Source: Sphingomonas sp. SCN 67-18 (GTDB lineage: Bacteria > Pseudomonadota > Alphaproteobacteria > Sphingomonadales > Sphingomonadaceae). From it: DNA of 64,000 bases. The stretch covers positions 92,392 to 156,391 of the forward strand of contig NZ_MEFG01000015.1 in NCBI RefSeq assembly GCF_001724715.1. The letters are read 5' to 3'. Shown in pieces: positions 1-10,910 of the stretch. The position numbers and the translations under genes were made by a program. Position 1 is the stretch's first letter, and the number at the start of each line of letters is the position of its first letter. The notes beneath the pieces are model-generated. The model had not been told where the DNA came from. It did not search any database and was given only the letters and a program-made list of their open reading frames with translations.

Positions 1-2396
1 TGCTCGCCCACGTCTCCGCCGCCGCCATCGCGCTTCCCGCGCCGTTGCTCGCCGCGCCCGCAGATGACGCCGCACCGGCCGAAGCCAGCGCCGATGCGCC
101 CGCGCCCGGTGACGGCGATATCGTCGTCACGGCCCGCCGCCGGGCGGAAAACGCACAGGACGTGCCGCTGGCGATATCGATCGTCGATTCCCGGTCGCTT
201 GAATCCACCGGCAGCTTCAACGTCGGCAAGCTGACGCAGCTGCAGCCGTCGATCCAGTTCTATTCCAGCAATCCGCGCAACTCCGCCCCCAATATCCGCG
301 GCCTCGGCGCGCCGTTCGGCCTCACCAACGACGGCATCGAGCAGGGCGTCGGCATCTATGTCGACCAAGTCTATTATGCCCGCAGCGCATCGACGACCTT
401 CGATTTTCTGGATGTCGACCAGATCGAGATCCTGCGCGGCCCGCAGGGCACGCTCTATGGCAAGAACACGACAGCGGGGGCGATCAACATCACGTCGCGC
501 GCGCCCAGCTTCACGCCGGAAGGGCGGGCGGAATTCACCGTCGGCAATCTGGGATTCGTCCAGGCCAAAGGATCGATCTCCGGCCCGCTGATCGAGGACA
601 GGCTCGCCATCCGCCTTGCGACGTCCGCCACTCACCGGCGCGGAACCATCTACAACGTCACGACCGGCAACTATATCAACGAGCAGGAGAATCTTGGCTT
701 CAAGGGCCAGCTTCTGCTGCGCGCCACCGACAGCCTCAGCCTGACGCTGGCGGCCGATTATAACCGCCAGAACCCGGAATGCTGCGGCCAGATCTACGTC
801 CGCACCGGCGCGACCCAGCGCCCGCTCAACCGCCAGTTCGCGGAACTGGCCCGCCTGTCCGGCAACTATGCCGTGCCCAGCACCAACCCGTTCGACCGCA
901 TCACCGATCTGGATGGCGAATTGCAGGCGAAGCAGGAACTGGGCGGCGTATCGCTGCGCGCGGAGTGGAACCTGGGCGGCGGCACGCTGACGTCCGTTTC
1001 GGCATGGCGGTTCTGGAACTGGACGCCCTCCAACGACCGCGATTTCATCGGCCTGCCGATCACCACCATTTCAGCCAACCCGTCCAAGCAGCGGCAATTG
1101 TCGCAGGAGCTGCGCTACGCATCGGCGGGCGGCGGCAGCATCGATTATGTCGCCGGGCTGTTCGCCTTCCGCCAGACCATCCACACATCCGGCGTGCAGG
1201 AGCAAGGGCCGCTCGCCAGCCGCTGGCTGCTCAGCGGCGCGAACGCCAACGATCCGACGATCCTCGACGGGCTGCGATCGGAAAACGACATTGATTTCAC
1301 CAACACCAGCCTTGCCGCCTTCGGGCAGCTGACCTGGCGGGCGACGGACCGGCTGCGGCTGCAACCGGGCATCCGGATCAATTACGACAAGAAGAACGGA
1401 TCCTATGTCGCCACCGTCACCAACGCGACCAACACCGCGCTGACCGCGGCGCAACTGAGCGTGCTGGCGCCGCAAAACTATAATCCGAAGTTCAGCGACT
1501 GGAACGTGTCGGGCGATTTCACCCTGTCCTACGACCTGACCGACGACGTGCTGGCCTATGCCACCTACGCCAAGAGCTTCAAATCCGGCGGCATCAACCT
1601 TTCCGGCCTGCCGCTGGACGCCGCCAACAACCCGATCACCGCCGTGCAGACGATCAAGCCGGAAAAGGTCGACCATTTCGAGGTCGGCCTGAAAACCCAG
1701 CTGTTCGACCGCCGGGTGACCTTCAACCTGGCCGGGTTCTGGACGTCGATCGAAAATTACCAGGCCACGGTGACCAACGGCCAGGCCAATGTGATCCGCG
1801 GCTATCTGGCCAACGCCCAGCAGGTGCGGGTGCGCGGCATAGAAGCCGACATTTCCGCCCGGCTGAGCAACCAGCTGCGCCTCTACCTCAACACTGCCTA
1901 TACCGACCATGAATATGTGAAGTTCGCCGACGCGCCCTGCCCGCCCGAACTGGCCGGCGGCACGGCGGCGGGCAGCAATCCGCCGGGGGCGCCGGGCACG
2001 CCGGGCGGGCCGAGCCCGGCCAATTGCGACATTTCCGGCCAGTGGCTGCCCGGCATATCGAAATGGGCGTTGAGCTATGGCGGCGAATATCATGTGCCAG
2101 CGACGATCCTGGGGCTGGACGGCGAGGTCTATCTGGGCGTCGATGCCAGCACCCGCTCGAAATTCTCGTCCAATCCCTCCCGGTCGCTTTACACCGATGT
2201 GGGCGGCTATACGCTGACCAATTTCCGCGCCGGCTTCCGCGCCGACCAGAAATGGGAAATCTATGGCTGGGTGCGCAACGCCTTCGACACCGAATATTTC
2301 GATTTCCTGTCCACCCAGTCCGGCAATACCGGCCTGGTGATCGGCCAGCCGGGCGACCCCCGGACATTCGGAATCACCGGCTCGGCGCGTTTCTGA
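1..2396 (+). CDS. TonB-dependent receptor (5' end outside the window)
   Basis: Outer-membrane active transporter for a large ligand, energised through TonB-ExbB-ExbD; the ligand cannot be read from sequence. The open frame enters from the left edge in the frame beginning at base 3, and the first visible residues (LAHVSAAAIALPAP) look like the end of a signal peptide, so the true start lies upstream. After the signal comes DIVVTARRR, the usual sphingomonad motif before the plug, then a plug domain with RGPQGTLYGKNTTAG and a 22-strand-type barrel that ends in Phe (GSARF), as outer-membrane proteins do. About 790 residues are visible, close to full length for the family. A Gly/Pro-rich insert near residue 660 carries two of the few cysteines. 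The next gene converges on it 12 bp away. Confidence 0.95.
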   Translation, partial: LAHVSAAAIALPAPLLAAPADDAAPAEASADAPAPGDGDIVVTARRRAENAQDVPLAISIVDSRSLESTGSFNVGKLTQLQPSIQFYSSNPRNSAPNIRGLGAPFGLTNDGIEQGVGIYVDQVYYARSASTTFDFLDVDQIEILRGPQGTLYGKNTTAGAINITSRAPSFTPEGRAEFTVGNLGFVQAKGSISGPLIEDRLAIRLATSATHRRGTIYNVTTGNYINEQENLGFKGQLLLRATDSLSLTLAADYNRQNPECCGQIYVRTGATQRPLNRQFAELARLSGNYAVPSTNPFDRITDLDGELQAKQELGGVSLRAEWNLGGGTLTSVSAWRFWNWTPSNDRDFIGLPITTISANPSKQRQLSQELRYASAGGGSIDYVAGLFAFRQTIHTSGVQEQGPLASRWLLSGANANDPTILDGLRSENDIDFTNTSLAAFGQLTWRATDRLRLQPGIRINYDKKNGSYVATVTNATNTALTAAQLSVLAPQNYNPKFSDWNVSGDFTLSYDLTDDVLAYATYAKSFKSGGINLSGLPLDAANNPITAVQTIKPEKVDHFEVGLKTQLFDRRVTFNLAGFWTSIENYQATVTNGQANVIRGYLANAQQVRVRGIEADISARLSNQLRLYLNTAYTDHEYVKFADAPCPPELAGGTAAGSNPPGAPGTPGGPSPANCDISGQWLPGISKWALSYGGEYHVPATILGLDGEVYLGVDASTRSKFSSNPSRSLYTDVGGYTLTNFRAGFRADQKWEIYGWVRNAFDTEYFDFLSTQSGNTGLVIGQPGDPRTFGITGSARF

Positions 2397-2408
2397 TCCG
2401 GCGGCCTG

Positions 2409-3044
2409 CTAGGTCAGGCCGACCATGAAAACGTCATAGCGCACCGTCTTGCCGACAATCTGGTGAGACGGTGCGCCCATGCCCGGCAAGAGCGGGGCGC
2501 GGAGCGGCCATTTCAACACCACGCGGTGCCGCGCGCAGGCGAGCGCGATGCCCAGCAGCTCGGCCGAATCGGGATCCGTGCCGACAAGTTCGCGCAGCAG
2601 GCGCATCTCCTGCTTCACCAGCGCGCTGTTGCCGCGCGGCGGATGCATCGGATCGACCATCACGACATCGGCATCCATACCAGGCAACAGCGCGCGCGCA
2701 TCGCCATGGTGCAGCACGATGCGCGCCGCGATGTCGGCGGCCTCGCCCGCCGCCGCCCGCGCCCGCTGCAGCGCATCGGCAAGCGCCGCATAGACCGCCG
2801 CCGAACGCTCTATCATCGTCACCTGCGCGCCGAGCGAGGCCAGCACGAACGCATCGCGCCCCAGCCCCGCCGTCGCATCGACGATTATCGGCGCCGCGCC
2901 GCGCACCAGCCCCGCCGCCCGCGCCAGCGCCTGCCCGCGCCCGCCGCCAAAGCGCAGCCGATGGCCCAGCGCCCCGCCGACGAAATCGATGTGCAGCGCG
3001 GTGTCCGTCCCGGCGGGCACGGCGCGGTCAGCCCTTGCCTTCAA
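2409..3044 (-). CDS. rsmJ: RsmJ-like 16S rRNA (guanine1516-N2)-methyltransferase
   Basis: A SAM-dependent methyltransferase that modifies G1516 of 16S rRNA in the cytoplasm. The 211-residue protein has the Rossmann motif I VDATAGLGRD (about 55-64), an acidic motif II around MIER (77-80), and the RsmJ signature DPMHPPR (131-137). The C-terminal KWP and GKTVRYDVF segments also match the family. It is shorter than the E. coli protein because the N-terminal extension is missing, which is usual in alphaproteobacteria. The ATG start overlaps the end of yceD by 17 bp; a GTG at 3020 would remove the overlap and is a reasonable alternative. It is the last gene of a three-gene minus-strand run with yceD and the CBP3-type chaperone. 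Confidence 0.88.
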   Translation of the reverse strand: MKARADRAVPAGTDTALHIDFVGGALGHRLRFGGGRGQALARAAGLVRGAAPIIVDATAGLGRDAFVLASLGAQVTMIERSAAVYAALADALQRARAAAGEAADIAARIVLHHGDARALLPGMDADVVMVDPMHPPRGNSALVKQEMRLLRELVGTDPDSAELLGIALACARHRVVLKWPLRAPLLPGMGAPSHQIVGKTVRYDVFMVGLT

Positions 3045-3561
3045 GTCTGTCCTTCAACGCCTTCAGCGCGCCGAATGGCCCGGCCTCGCCTTCGCCGATC
3101 ACGCCTGCATCGCGCAGCGCCGCATCCGCATTCGGCCCGCGAGGGAACGGGTCCAGCGCCAGCGCCATGGTTTCCGCCGCCGCCTCGCCCAGATCGATCA
3201 CGCCGCCGGAATAGAAGACCGTATCGCATTCCTCCGCGCTCAGCTCGATTTCCTCGCCTTCCGCCGGCACGGCGGCTTCAGCGACAAAACGGATCTGGAA
3301 CGGCTCGGTGACGGTCGCCGGGATGGGATCGTCAGTGACGACGCAGCTCTGCACCACGTCCGCCTGTACCTCCCCCTCGGCAACCGGCGTACCAGCGCGC
3401 AGGACGATGCTGGCGGTGGCCGTCAGCCGGCCGATCGCCTTCAGGCCGAAACGGCGCGCCAGCGCGGCGCGTTCCGCCTCGTCGGCCTCTATCGCCAGTG
3501 CGCGCGGCGTCTGGCCGATCGTGTCGAGCGCGACGGGGCGGGAAAATTCAGGCGCGGTCAT
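3028..3561 (-). CDS. YceD / DUF177 family protein
   Basis: A 177-residue member of the DUF177 (YceD) family, linked in bacteria and plastids to large-subunit (23S) rRNA accumulation. It shows the family pattern: an N-terminal beta segment with FSRPVALDTIG, a central conserved VQADVVQSCVVTDDPIPATV with the single conserved Cys-Val-Val, and a conserved acidic C-terminal region ending in FGALKALKDR. In many bacteria yceD precedes rpmF and plsX. Those genes are absent here and rsmJ takes their place. The start overlaps the stop of the upstream chaperone gene by 4 bp (ATGA), which suggests translational coupling. The exact molecular role is not established. Confidence 0.85.
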   Translation of the reverse strand: MTAPEFSRPVALDTIGQTPRALAIEADEAERAALARRFGLKAIGRLTATASIVLRAGTPVAEGEVQADVVQSCVVTDDPIPATVTEPFQIRFVAEAAVPAEGEEIELSAEECDTVFYSGGVIDLGEAAAETMALALDPFPRGPNADAALRDAGVIGEGEAGPFGALKALKDRLEGKG

Positions 3562-4082
3562 GCCCGGGGCAGTGCGCCGGAGACAAGATCGGCCGGGGCG
3601 CTTGCGGCCAGCGCGTCGGCAAAGGCGCGCAAGCCCGCGACGACATGCGCCAGCTGCCCCGCGGGCGGCGCATCCCCGCGATACAGGTTGCGCGCCAGCG
3701 CCTCGCCAAGCGCCGCGTCATCCCCGCCCAGCGCGGCCCGATAGGCTGTCAGCCGGCCGCCCAGCGCTGCCATCATCTTGCCGATATGCTTGCCGACCAT
3801 CACGTCGCCGATGCCGATCTGGCGCAGCTGGCCGTCCATGTCGGACACGAACAATTCGGTCAGCCGGGCCGAGGCGAGTCGGCTGTCCTCGTCGCCCTCG
3901 AGGCGGATCAGCACCAGCGACAATATTGCCGCGATCATGTCGAATCGGCCGTCCAGCGTGTCAGCGACCCCGCCTTCCACATACCAATGCGGTTCCCGCC
4001 CGCGCGTAACGATGGCGTTATAAAGCGGAATCAGGGGCGCGCGATCGTCCGTCGAGCGGAACAGGCGGGCGATGAACGACAT
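3558..4082 (-). CDS. Ubiquinol-cytochrome c chaperone (CBP3/UQCC1 family)
   Basis: A cytoplasmic assembly factor related to mitochondrial Cbp3, expected to help cytochrome b maturation for the bc1 complex. I chose the ATG at 4082 (MSFIARLFR) because the open frame upstream is Arg-rich and unlike the family, while the family begins close to this point. The 174-residue product contains the conserved core: LYNAIVTRGREPHWY, then GRFDMIAAILSLVLIRL, then LFVSDMDGQLRQIGIGD and VGKHIGKMMAALGGRL. It faces bamE across a 119-bp divergent gap and is translationally coupled (ATGA) to yceD. The bc1 genes themselves are not in the window. Confidence 0.88.
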   Translation of the reverse strand: MSFIARLFRSTDDRAPLIPLYNAIVTRGREPHWYVEGGVADTLDGRFDMIAAILSLVLIRLEGDEDSRLASARLTELFVSDMDGQLRQIGIGDVMVGKHIGKMMAALGGRLTAYRAALGGDDAALGEALARNLYRGDAPPAGQLAHVVAGLRAFADALAASAPADLVSGALPRA

Positions 4083-4201
4083 GCAGGGCGGCCTCATATG
4101 CTTTCGGCGCCCTTGTTTGCGGCGCCGCAACCGCATATTGAGGCGCTTGGCCGGGGATGCAATGCCTGGACGCGGCCAGCGTAATCCGCGGGAGAGTTTG
4201 A

Positions 4202-4687
4202 ATGACGGTGATGTTGCGAGCCGCCGGTGTCGTCGGCCTGATTGCACTGGCGATCGGGACCAGCGGGTGCGCGCGCGTGCGCGGCCATTCCGGCTATCTG
4301 CTCGACCAGAGCCTGGCGGCTGCGATCCAGCCGGGCATCGACAATCGCGAATCCGTGGCCAAGACCATCGGCCGGCCTACCTTTGAGGGGCAGTTCGACA
4401 AGAACGACTGGTATTACGTCACCCGCGAGACGCGGCAATATGGCTTTTCCCAGCCCAAGCCGGTGAGCCAGACGGTGTTCCGCGTCCATTTCGACGCCGC
4501 AGGCAATGTCGCCTCCGTCGCCTCCACCGGCGTGGATCAGGTCGTCTCCATCTCGCCGACCAGCAAATCGACGCCGACGCTTGGTCGCAAGCGCGGCTTC
4601 TTCCAGGATCTGTTCGGCAATATCGGCGCCGTCGGCGCAGCCGGCATGGGTGGCGCGAGCGGCGGCCCCGGGGGCACCAACCCCTGA
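4202..4687 (+). CDS. bamE: BamE (SmpA/OmlA) outer-membrane assembly lipoprotein
   Basis: A lipoprotein subunit of the BAM complex that folds beta-barrel proteins into the outer membrane. The 161-residue precursor has a hydrophobic signal followed by a lipobox ending in Cys23 (TSGC), then the SmpA/OmlA fold: GYLLDQSLAAAIQPGIDNRESVAK, a GRPTF turn and the DWYYVTRE strand. The tail after about residue 120 is Gly/Pro-rich and low in complexity, longer than in E. coli BamE, as is common in sphingomonads. It stands alone, divergent from the CBP3-type chaperone gene, and is followed by a GC-rich hairpin. Confidence 0.92.
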   Translation: MTVMLRAAGVVGLIALAIGTSGCARVRGHSGYLLDQSLAAAIQPGIDNRESVAKTIGRPTFEGQFDKNDWYYVTRETRQYGFSQPKPVSQTVFRVHFDAAGNVASVASTGVDQVVSISPTSKSTPTLGRKRGFFQDLFGNIGAVGAAGMGGASGGPGGTNP

Positions 4688-4694
4688 CGCCCTT

Positions 4695-4718
4695 GGCCGG
4701 CGCCGCCGGCGGCCGGCC
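4695..4718 (+). terminator. Hairpin after bamE, probable terminator
   Basis: GGCCGGC at 4695-4701 pairs with GCCGGCC at 4712-4718, and the loop region is itself GC-rich and can extend the stem. A pyrimidine-rich TTCTCCCTTT run follows. The site lies 8 bp after the bamE stop. The T tract is broken, so the call is moderate. Confidence 0.45.
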
Positions 4719-4737
4719 TTCTCCCTTTGAAACGAAG

Positions 4738-4761
4738 GCGCGCTAGCGGCTGCTAGCGCGC
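4738..4761. terminator. Perfect 10-bp inverted repeat at the maeB stop codon
   Basis: GCGCGCTAGC (4738-4747) and GCTAGCGCGC (4752-4761) are exact reverse complements around a 4-base GGCT loop. The maeB stop codon (4753-4755) lies inside the right arm. On the minus strand the hairpin is followed by CTTCGTTT, so it may end maeB transcription. Together with the hairpin after bamE it separates two convergent genes. Confidence 0.5.
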
Positions 4762-7017
4762 AATGCCGCCCGCCGCGAGCACCGCCAGCGTGACCAGTTC
4801 CGACGCCGTCGCCGCCATGGTGGCGACCTGCACCGGCTTTTCCATGCCGACCAGCATCGGCCCGATCACCGAATCGCCGCCCAGCTCACGCAGCAGCTTG
4901 GCCGAAAGATTGGCGGATTGCAGGCCGGGCATCACCAGCACATTGGCCGGCCCCGACAGGCGACAGAAGGGGTAGTTCGCCATCAGCGCGGGGTTCAGCG
5001 CCACGTCCGGCGCCATTTCCCCTTCATATTCGAAGCTGACGCCGCGGGCGTCGAGCAGGGCCACCGCCTCGCGGATATTGTGGAGCCAGTTGCCTTCCGG
5101 GCTGCCGAAGGTCGAATAGGACAGGAAGGCGACACGCGGCTCATGCCCCATGCGCCGCGCCACCGCCGCCGTGCCCTCGGCAATGTCGGCCAGCGCCCGC
5201 GCATCGGGCCGTTCGTTCATGGTGGTGTCGGCCATGAACACGGTGTGGGTCTGGCCGACCAGCACATGGATGCCGAACGGCGTCGACCCTTCGCGCGGAT
5301 CGATGACCTTGCGGATTTCCCGCATCGTCTGGGAAAAGGTGCGCGTCGTGCCGGTGATCATCGCATCGGCCTCACCCAGCTGCAGCAGCATGGACCCGAA
5401 GATGTTGCGGTCGCGGTTCACCATCCGCTCGACCTCGCGGCGCAGATAGCCCCTGCGCTGCAGCCGCTCGTAGAGATAATCCACCATCTGCGGCACCAGC
5501 GGCGAATTGACGCTGTTGTGCACCTCGAAGCTTTCCGGGTTGTCGACGCCCAGCGCGCGCAGCCGGTCATGCACGTCGTCGCGCCCGACCAGCACCGGCG
5601 TGCCATAGCCGCCATCGCGGAACTGGATGGCGGCGCGCAGCACCACCTCTTCCTCGCCCTCGGCGAACAGCACGCGGCGGGGCTGGGCCTTTGCGCCCTC
5701 ATAAGCCAGCGTCAGCACCGATGTGGTGGGGTTCAGCCGCGCGCGCAGCGTCTGGCGGTAAGCGGCCATGTCGAGGATCGGCTTGGTCGCGACGCCGGAA
5801 TCCATCGCCGCCTGCGCGACGGCGGAGGGCACGATTTCCATCAGCCGGGGGTCGAATGGCGCCGGAATGATATAGTCCGGGCCAAAGCTGTGCGCCTTGC
5901 CGCCATAAGCGGCTGCCACTTCCTCCGGCACCTGCTGGCGGGCCAGGCTGGCGAGCGCGTGGGCGGCGGCGATCTTCATCTCGTCGTTGATCGTAGTCGC
6001 CCGCACGTCGAGCGCGCCGCGGAAGATGAAGGGGAAGCCCAGCACGTTGTTGACCTGGTTCGGATAGTCCGAACGCCCGGTGGCGATGATCGCGTCCGGG
6101 CGGGTCGCCTTGGCGAGCGGCGGGCTGATCTCCGGATCGGGATTGGCCATGGCGAAGATGATCGGCTGGTCCGCCATCTTCATCAGCATTTCCGGCTTCA
6201 GCGCATCGGCGGCGGACAGGCCCAGGAACACGTCCGCGCCCTCCAGCGCCTCGTGCAGGCTGCGCCGGTCCGTGCTGACCGCATGGGCCGATTTCCACTG
6301 GTCCATGCCTTCGGTGCGGCCCTGGTAGATGACGCCCTTGCGGTCGCACATCAGCACATGATCGGGCTTCACCCCCATCGACTTGATCAGTTCGGTGCAG
6401 GCGATGGCGGCGGCGCCCGCGCCGTTGACCACCACCTTGACGTCGCGGATGTCGCGCCCGGTCAGGTGCAGCGCGTTGATCAGCCCCGCGGCGGTGATGA
6501 TCGCGGTGCCGTGCTGGTCGTCGTGGAAGACGGGGATGTTCATCCGCTCGCGCAGGGCCTGCTCGATGATGAAACAGGCCGGCGCGGCGATATCTTCCAG
6601 GTTGATGCCGCCGAAGGTCGGCTCCATCAGTTCGATCGCCTCGATCAGCCGGTCGGTATCCTCGCTCGCCAGCTCGATGTCGATGGCGTCCACGTCGGCG
6701 AAGCGCTTGAACAGGACGGCCTTGCCCTCCATCACCGGCTTCGACGCCAGCCCGCCCAGATTGCCCATGCCGAGGATCGCGGTGCCGTTGGAAATGACCG
6801 CCACCAGATTGCCCTTGGCGGTATAATCATAAGCGGTGGCGGGATCGTCGGCGATGGCCTGCACCGGCACGGCGACGCCGGGAGAATAGGCCAGCGACAA
6901 ATCCCGCTGGGTCGCCATCGGCTTGGTCGCGACGATCTCGATCTTGCCCGGCCGTCCGGTCGAATGGAAAAGCAACGCCTCGCGTTCGGAAAACTGGACG
7001 TTGGAGCCTTCGTTCAT
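4753..7017 (-). CDS. maeB: NADP-dependent malic enzyme, MaeB type, with phosphotransacetylase-like domain
   Basis: Oxidative decarboxylation of malate to pyruvate with NADP reduction, linking the TCA cycle to pyruvate and NADPH. The 754-residue protein has the two-domain MaeB layout. The malic enzyme part (about 1-420) shows SLAYSPGVAVPV, GNLVAVISNGTAILGMGNLG, the divalent-metal region FHDDQHGTA and a nucleotide-binding VVNGAGAAA. The rest (about 430-754) is a phosphate acetyl/butyryltransferase-like domain containing FAEGEEEVVLRAA; in this family it usually acts as a regulatory, acetyl-CoA-sensing module rather than an enzyme. The ATG has an AAGGA ribosome site just upstream. It diverges from mutS. 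Confidence 0.96.
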   Translation of the reverse strand: MNEGSNVQFSEREALLFHSTGRPGKIEIVATKPMATQRDLSLAYSPGVAVPVQAIADDPATAYDYTAKGNLVAVISNGTAILGMGNLGGLASKPVMEGKAVLFKRFADVDAIDIELASEDTDRLIEAIELMEPTFGGINLEDIAAPACFIIEQALRERMNIPVFHDDQHGTAIITAAGLINALHLTGRDIRDVKVVVNGAGAAAIACTELIKSMGVKPDHVLMCDRKGVIYQGRTEGMDQWKSAHAVSTDRRSLHEALEGADVFLGLSAADALKPEMLMKMADQPIIFAMANPDPEISPPLAKATRPDAIIATGRSDYPNQVNNVLGFPFIFRGALDVRATTINDEMKIAAAHALASLARQQVPEEVAAAYGGKAHSFGPDYIIPAPFDPRLMEIVPSAVAQAAMDSGVATKPILDMAAYRQTLRARLNPTTSVLTLAYEGAKAQPRRVLFAEGEEEVVLRAAIQFRDGGYGTPVLVGRDDVHDRLRALGVDNPESFEVHNSVNSPLVPQMVDYLYERLQRRGYLRREVERMVNRDRNIFGSMLLQLGEADAMITGTTRTFSQTMREIRKVIDPREGSTPFGIHVLVGQTHTVFMADTTMNERPDARALADIAEGTAAVARRMGHEPRVAFLSYSTFGSPEGNWLHNIREAVALLDARGVSFEYEGEMAPDVALNPALMANYPFCRLSGPANVLVMPGLQSANLSAKLLRELGGDSVIGPMLVGMEKPVQVATMAATASELVTLAVLAAGGIAR

Positions 7018-7054
7018 TGTCGATCCTTGCCGTGGAGAACTTCAATTTCACCCT

Positions 7055-7074
7055 AGGGGCCGATCGCCCCTTTT
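7055..7074 (+). other. Small hairpin with T run in the maeB-mutS divergent region
   Basis: AGGGGC (7055-7060) pairs with GCCCCT (7066-7071) around a CGATC loop, and T residues run to 7074 on the plus strand. It lies 37 bp before the mutS ATG. It could be a weak attenuator in the mutS leader or only a chance GC palindrome. Confidence 0.25.
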
Positions 7075-7110
7075 GGAAGCGTGTGCCCTCGGCTATCGAT
7101 CGGCGCAACG

Positions 7111-9732
<2,622 letters not shown>

Positions 9733-9739
9733 TCGCGGA

Positions 9740-10837
9740 TCAGGACGCCAGCGAGCGGAGCGGCGCCTGCAGCCGCCAGACCAGCCCATCCGCCGGAAAG
9801 CGCAGCTCGACCGCCCCGTGCAGCGACGCCGCGACCATCCGTTCCATCACCGTCCGGCCGAAACCCACCCGCGTCGGCGGGGTGACGGGCGGCCCGTCCT
9901 GCTCCGTCCACGACATGGCGAACTGTTCGTCCGTGACGGTCCATTCGATGGCGATATTGCCGTTGCCGGACGAGAGCGCGCCATATTTGCAGGCGTTGGT
10001 CGCCAGTTCGTGCAGGGCAAGGCCGATCACCCGCGCCGCATTGGGCGAGAGCAGCACTGCCGGCCCGTCGACATGGATGCGCGGATCCCCCGGGGTGACG
10101 AACACCGCGATCTGGCTTTCGATCAGCTCGGCCAGGTCGACCTCGATATAATCATGGCGGATCAGCGCGTTCTGCGCCGCGGCGATACCGGCGAGGCGAT
10201 TGTCGAACGCATCGAGAAATTCGGGCACGCTTTTGGTGGTGCGGGCGATCTGCCGCGAAGTGGCCTGGATGACGCTGAGCAGGTTCTTGGCGCGATGCCC
10301 CATCTCGCCGAGGAAGAATTTCAGCCGCTCCTCATTCTTCTTCGGTTCGCTGATGTCGGTGATGATCGAGACGAAACGCTGCGGATTGCCATCCGCATCG
10401 CGCAGCACCGAGACGGACAGATCGGCCCAGACGATCTCGCCATTGGAGCGGACATAGCGTTTTTCCATGCGGTAGCCGCCGCCCGCGCCCCATTTCTGGC
10501 CGTTGAACAGGCCGAGATTGGGATCGGCATCTTCCGGGTGGGTTACTTTCAGGAAAGTCGCGCCGAGCAGTTCCTCGCGCGCATAGCCCAGATATTCGCA
10601 GAAATGACTATTGAGATCAATGAACTCGCCGGACAGGCCGACATGCGCGACGCCAACTCCGGCATGTTCGAAAAGAGCGCGATAATCGGCTTCGCTGATG
10701 CCCAGCCTTGCATGCAGCCCGGCAACTTCCCCTTCGACCGCCTTCACCTGCCTGCGCAGGTCCGCCATCAGGCCAGCATCCTCGCCTATAACGCCCTCCA
10801 CTCTACCATCACGGTAAATAGCTATCACATTGTCCAC
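9740..10837 (-). CDS. PAS-domain HWE-family sensor histidine kinase
   Basis: A soluble two-component sensor kinase. Residues about 50-165 form a PAS fold with a PAC tail (RYVRSNGEIVWADLSVSVL). The kinase part has the HWE family marks: phospho-acceptor His181 in GEMGHRAKNLL, the N box HELATNACKYGALS with Asn281, and a Trp-x-Glu at 310-312 (SWTEQDGPPV). No transmembrane segment is visible. The PAS domain lacks the LOV flavin motif. The GTG start at 10837 has no clear ribosome site; the ATG at 10768 (MADLRRQVK) follows a GAGG and may be the real start. No response regulator is adjacent. HWE kinases often act in the alphaproteobacterial general stress response, but the neighbours here do not show that. 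Confidence 0.88.
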   Translation of the reverse strand: MDNVIAIYRDGRVEGVIGEDAGLMADLRRQVKAVEGEVAGLHARLGISEADYRALFEHAGVGVAHVGLSGEFIDLNSHFCEYLGYAREELLGATFLKVTHPEDADPNLGLFNGQKWGAGGGYRMEKRYVRSNGEIVWADLSVSVLRDADGNPQRFVSIITDISEPKKNEERLKFFLGEMGHRAKNLLSVIQATSRQIARTTKSVPEFLDAFDNRLAGIAAAQNALIRHDYIEVDLAELIESQIAVFVTPGDPRIHVDGPAVLLSPNAARVIGLALHELATNACKYGALSSGNGNIAIEWTVTDEQFAMSWTEQDGPPVTPPTRVGFGRTVMERMVAASLHGAVELRFPADGLVWRLQAPLRSLAS

Positions 10838-10910
10838 GGTTGGCGAGCGGATTCCGCAGCAACATTCATTCTTGCGTGACCCGGCGCGCGCCAGCCCCTA
10901 TCTGACGGTC

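Noticed and set aside
4918..7056. A 712-residue open frame on the strand opposite maeB
   Set aside because: It is the complement of a coding gene in high-GC DNA, has His/Arg/Gln-rich low-information composition and no recognisable domain; maeB itself has every motif.
10287..10690. A LOV photosensor in the HWE kinase PAS domain
   Set aside because: HWE kinases often have LOV domains, but the conserved flavin Cys motif (GRNCRFLQ) is not present; it is an ordinary PAS domain.
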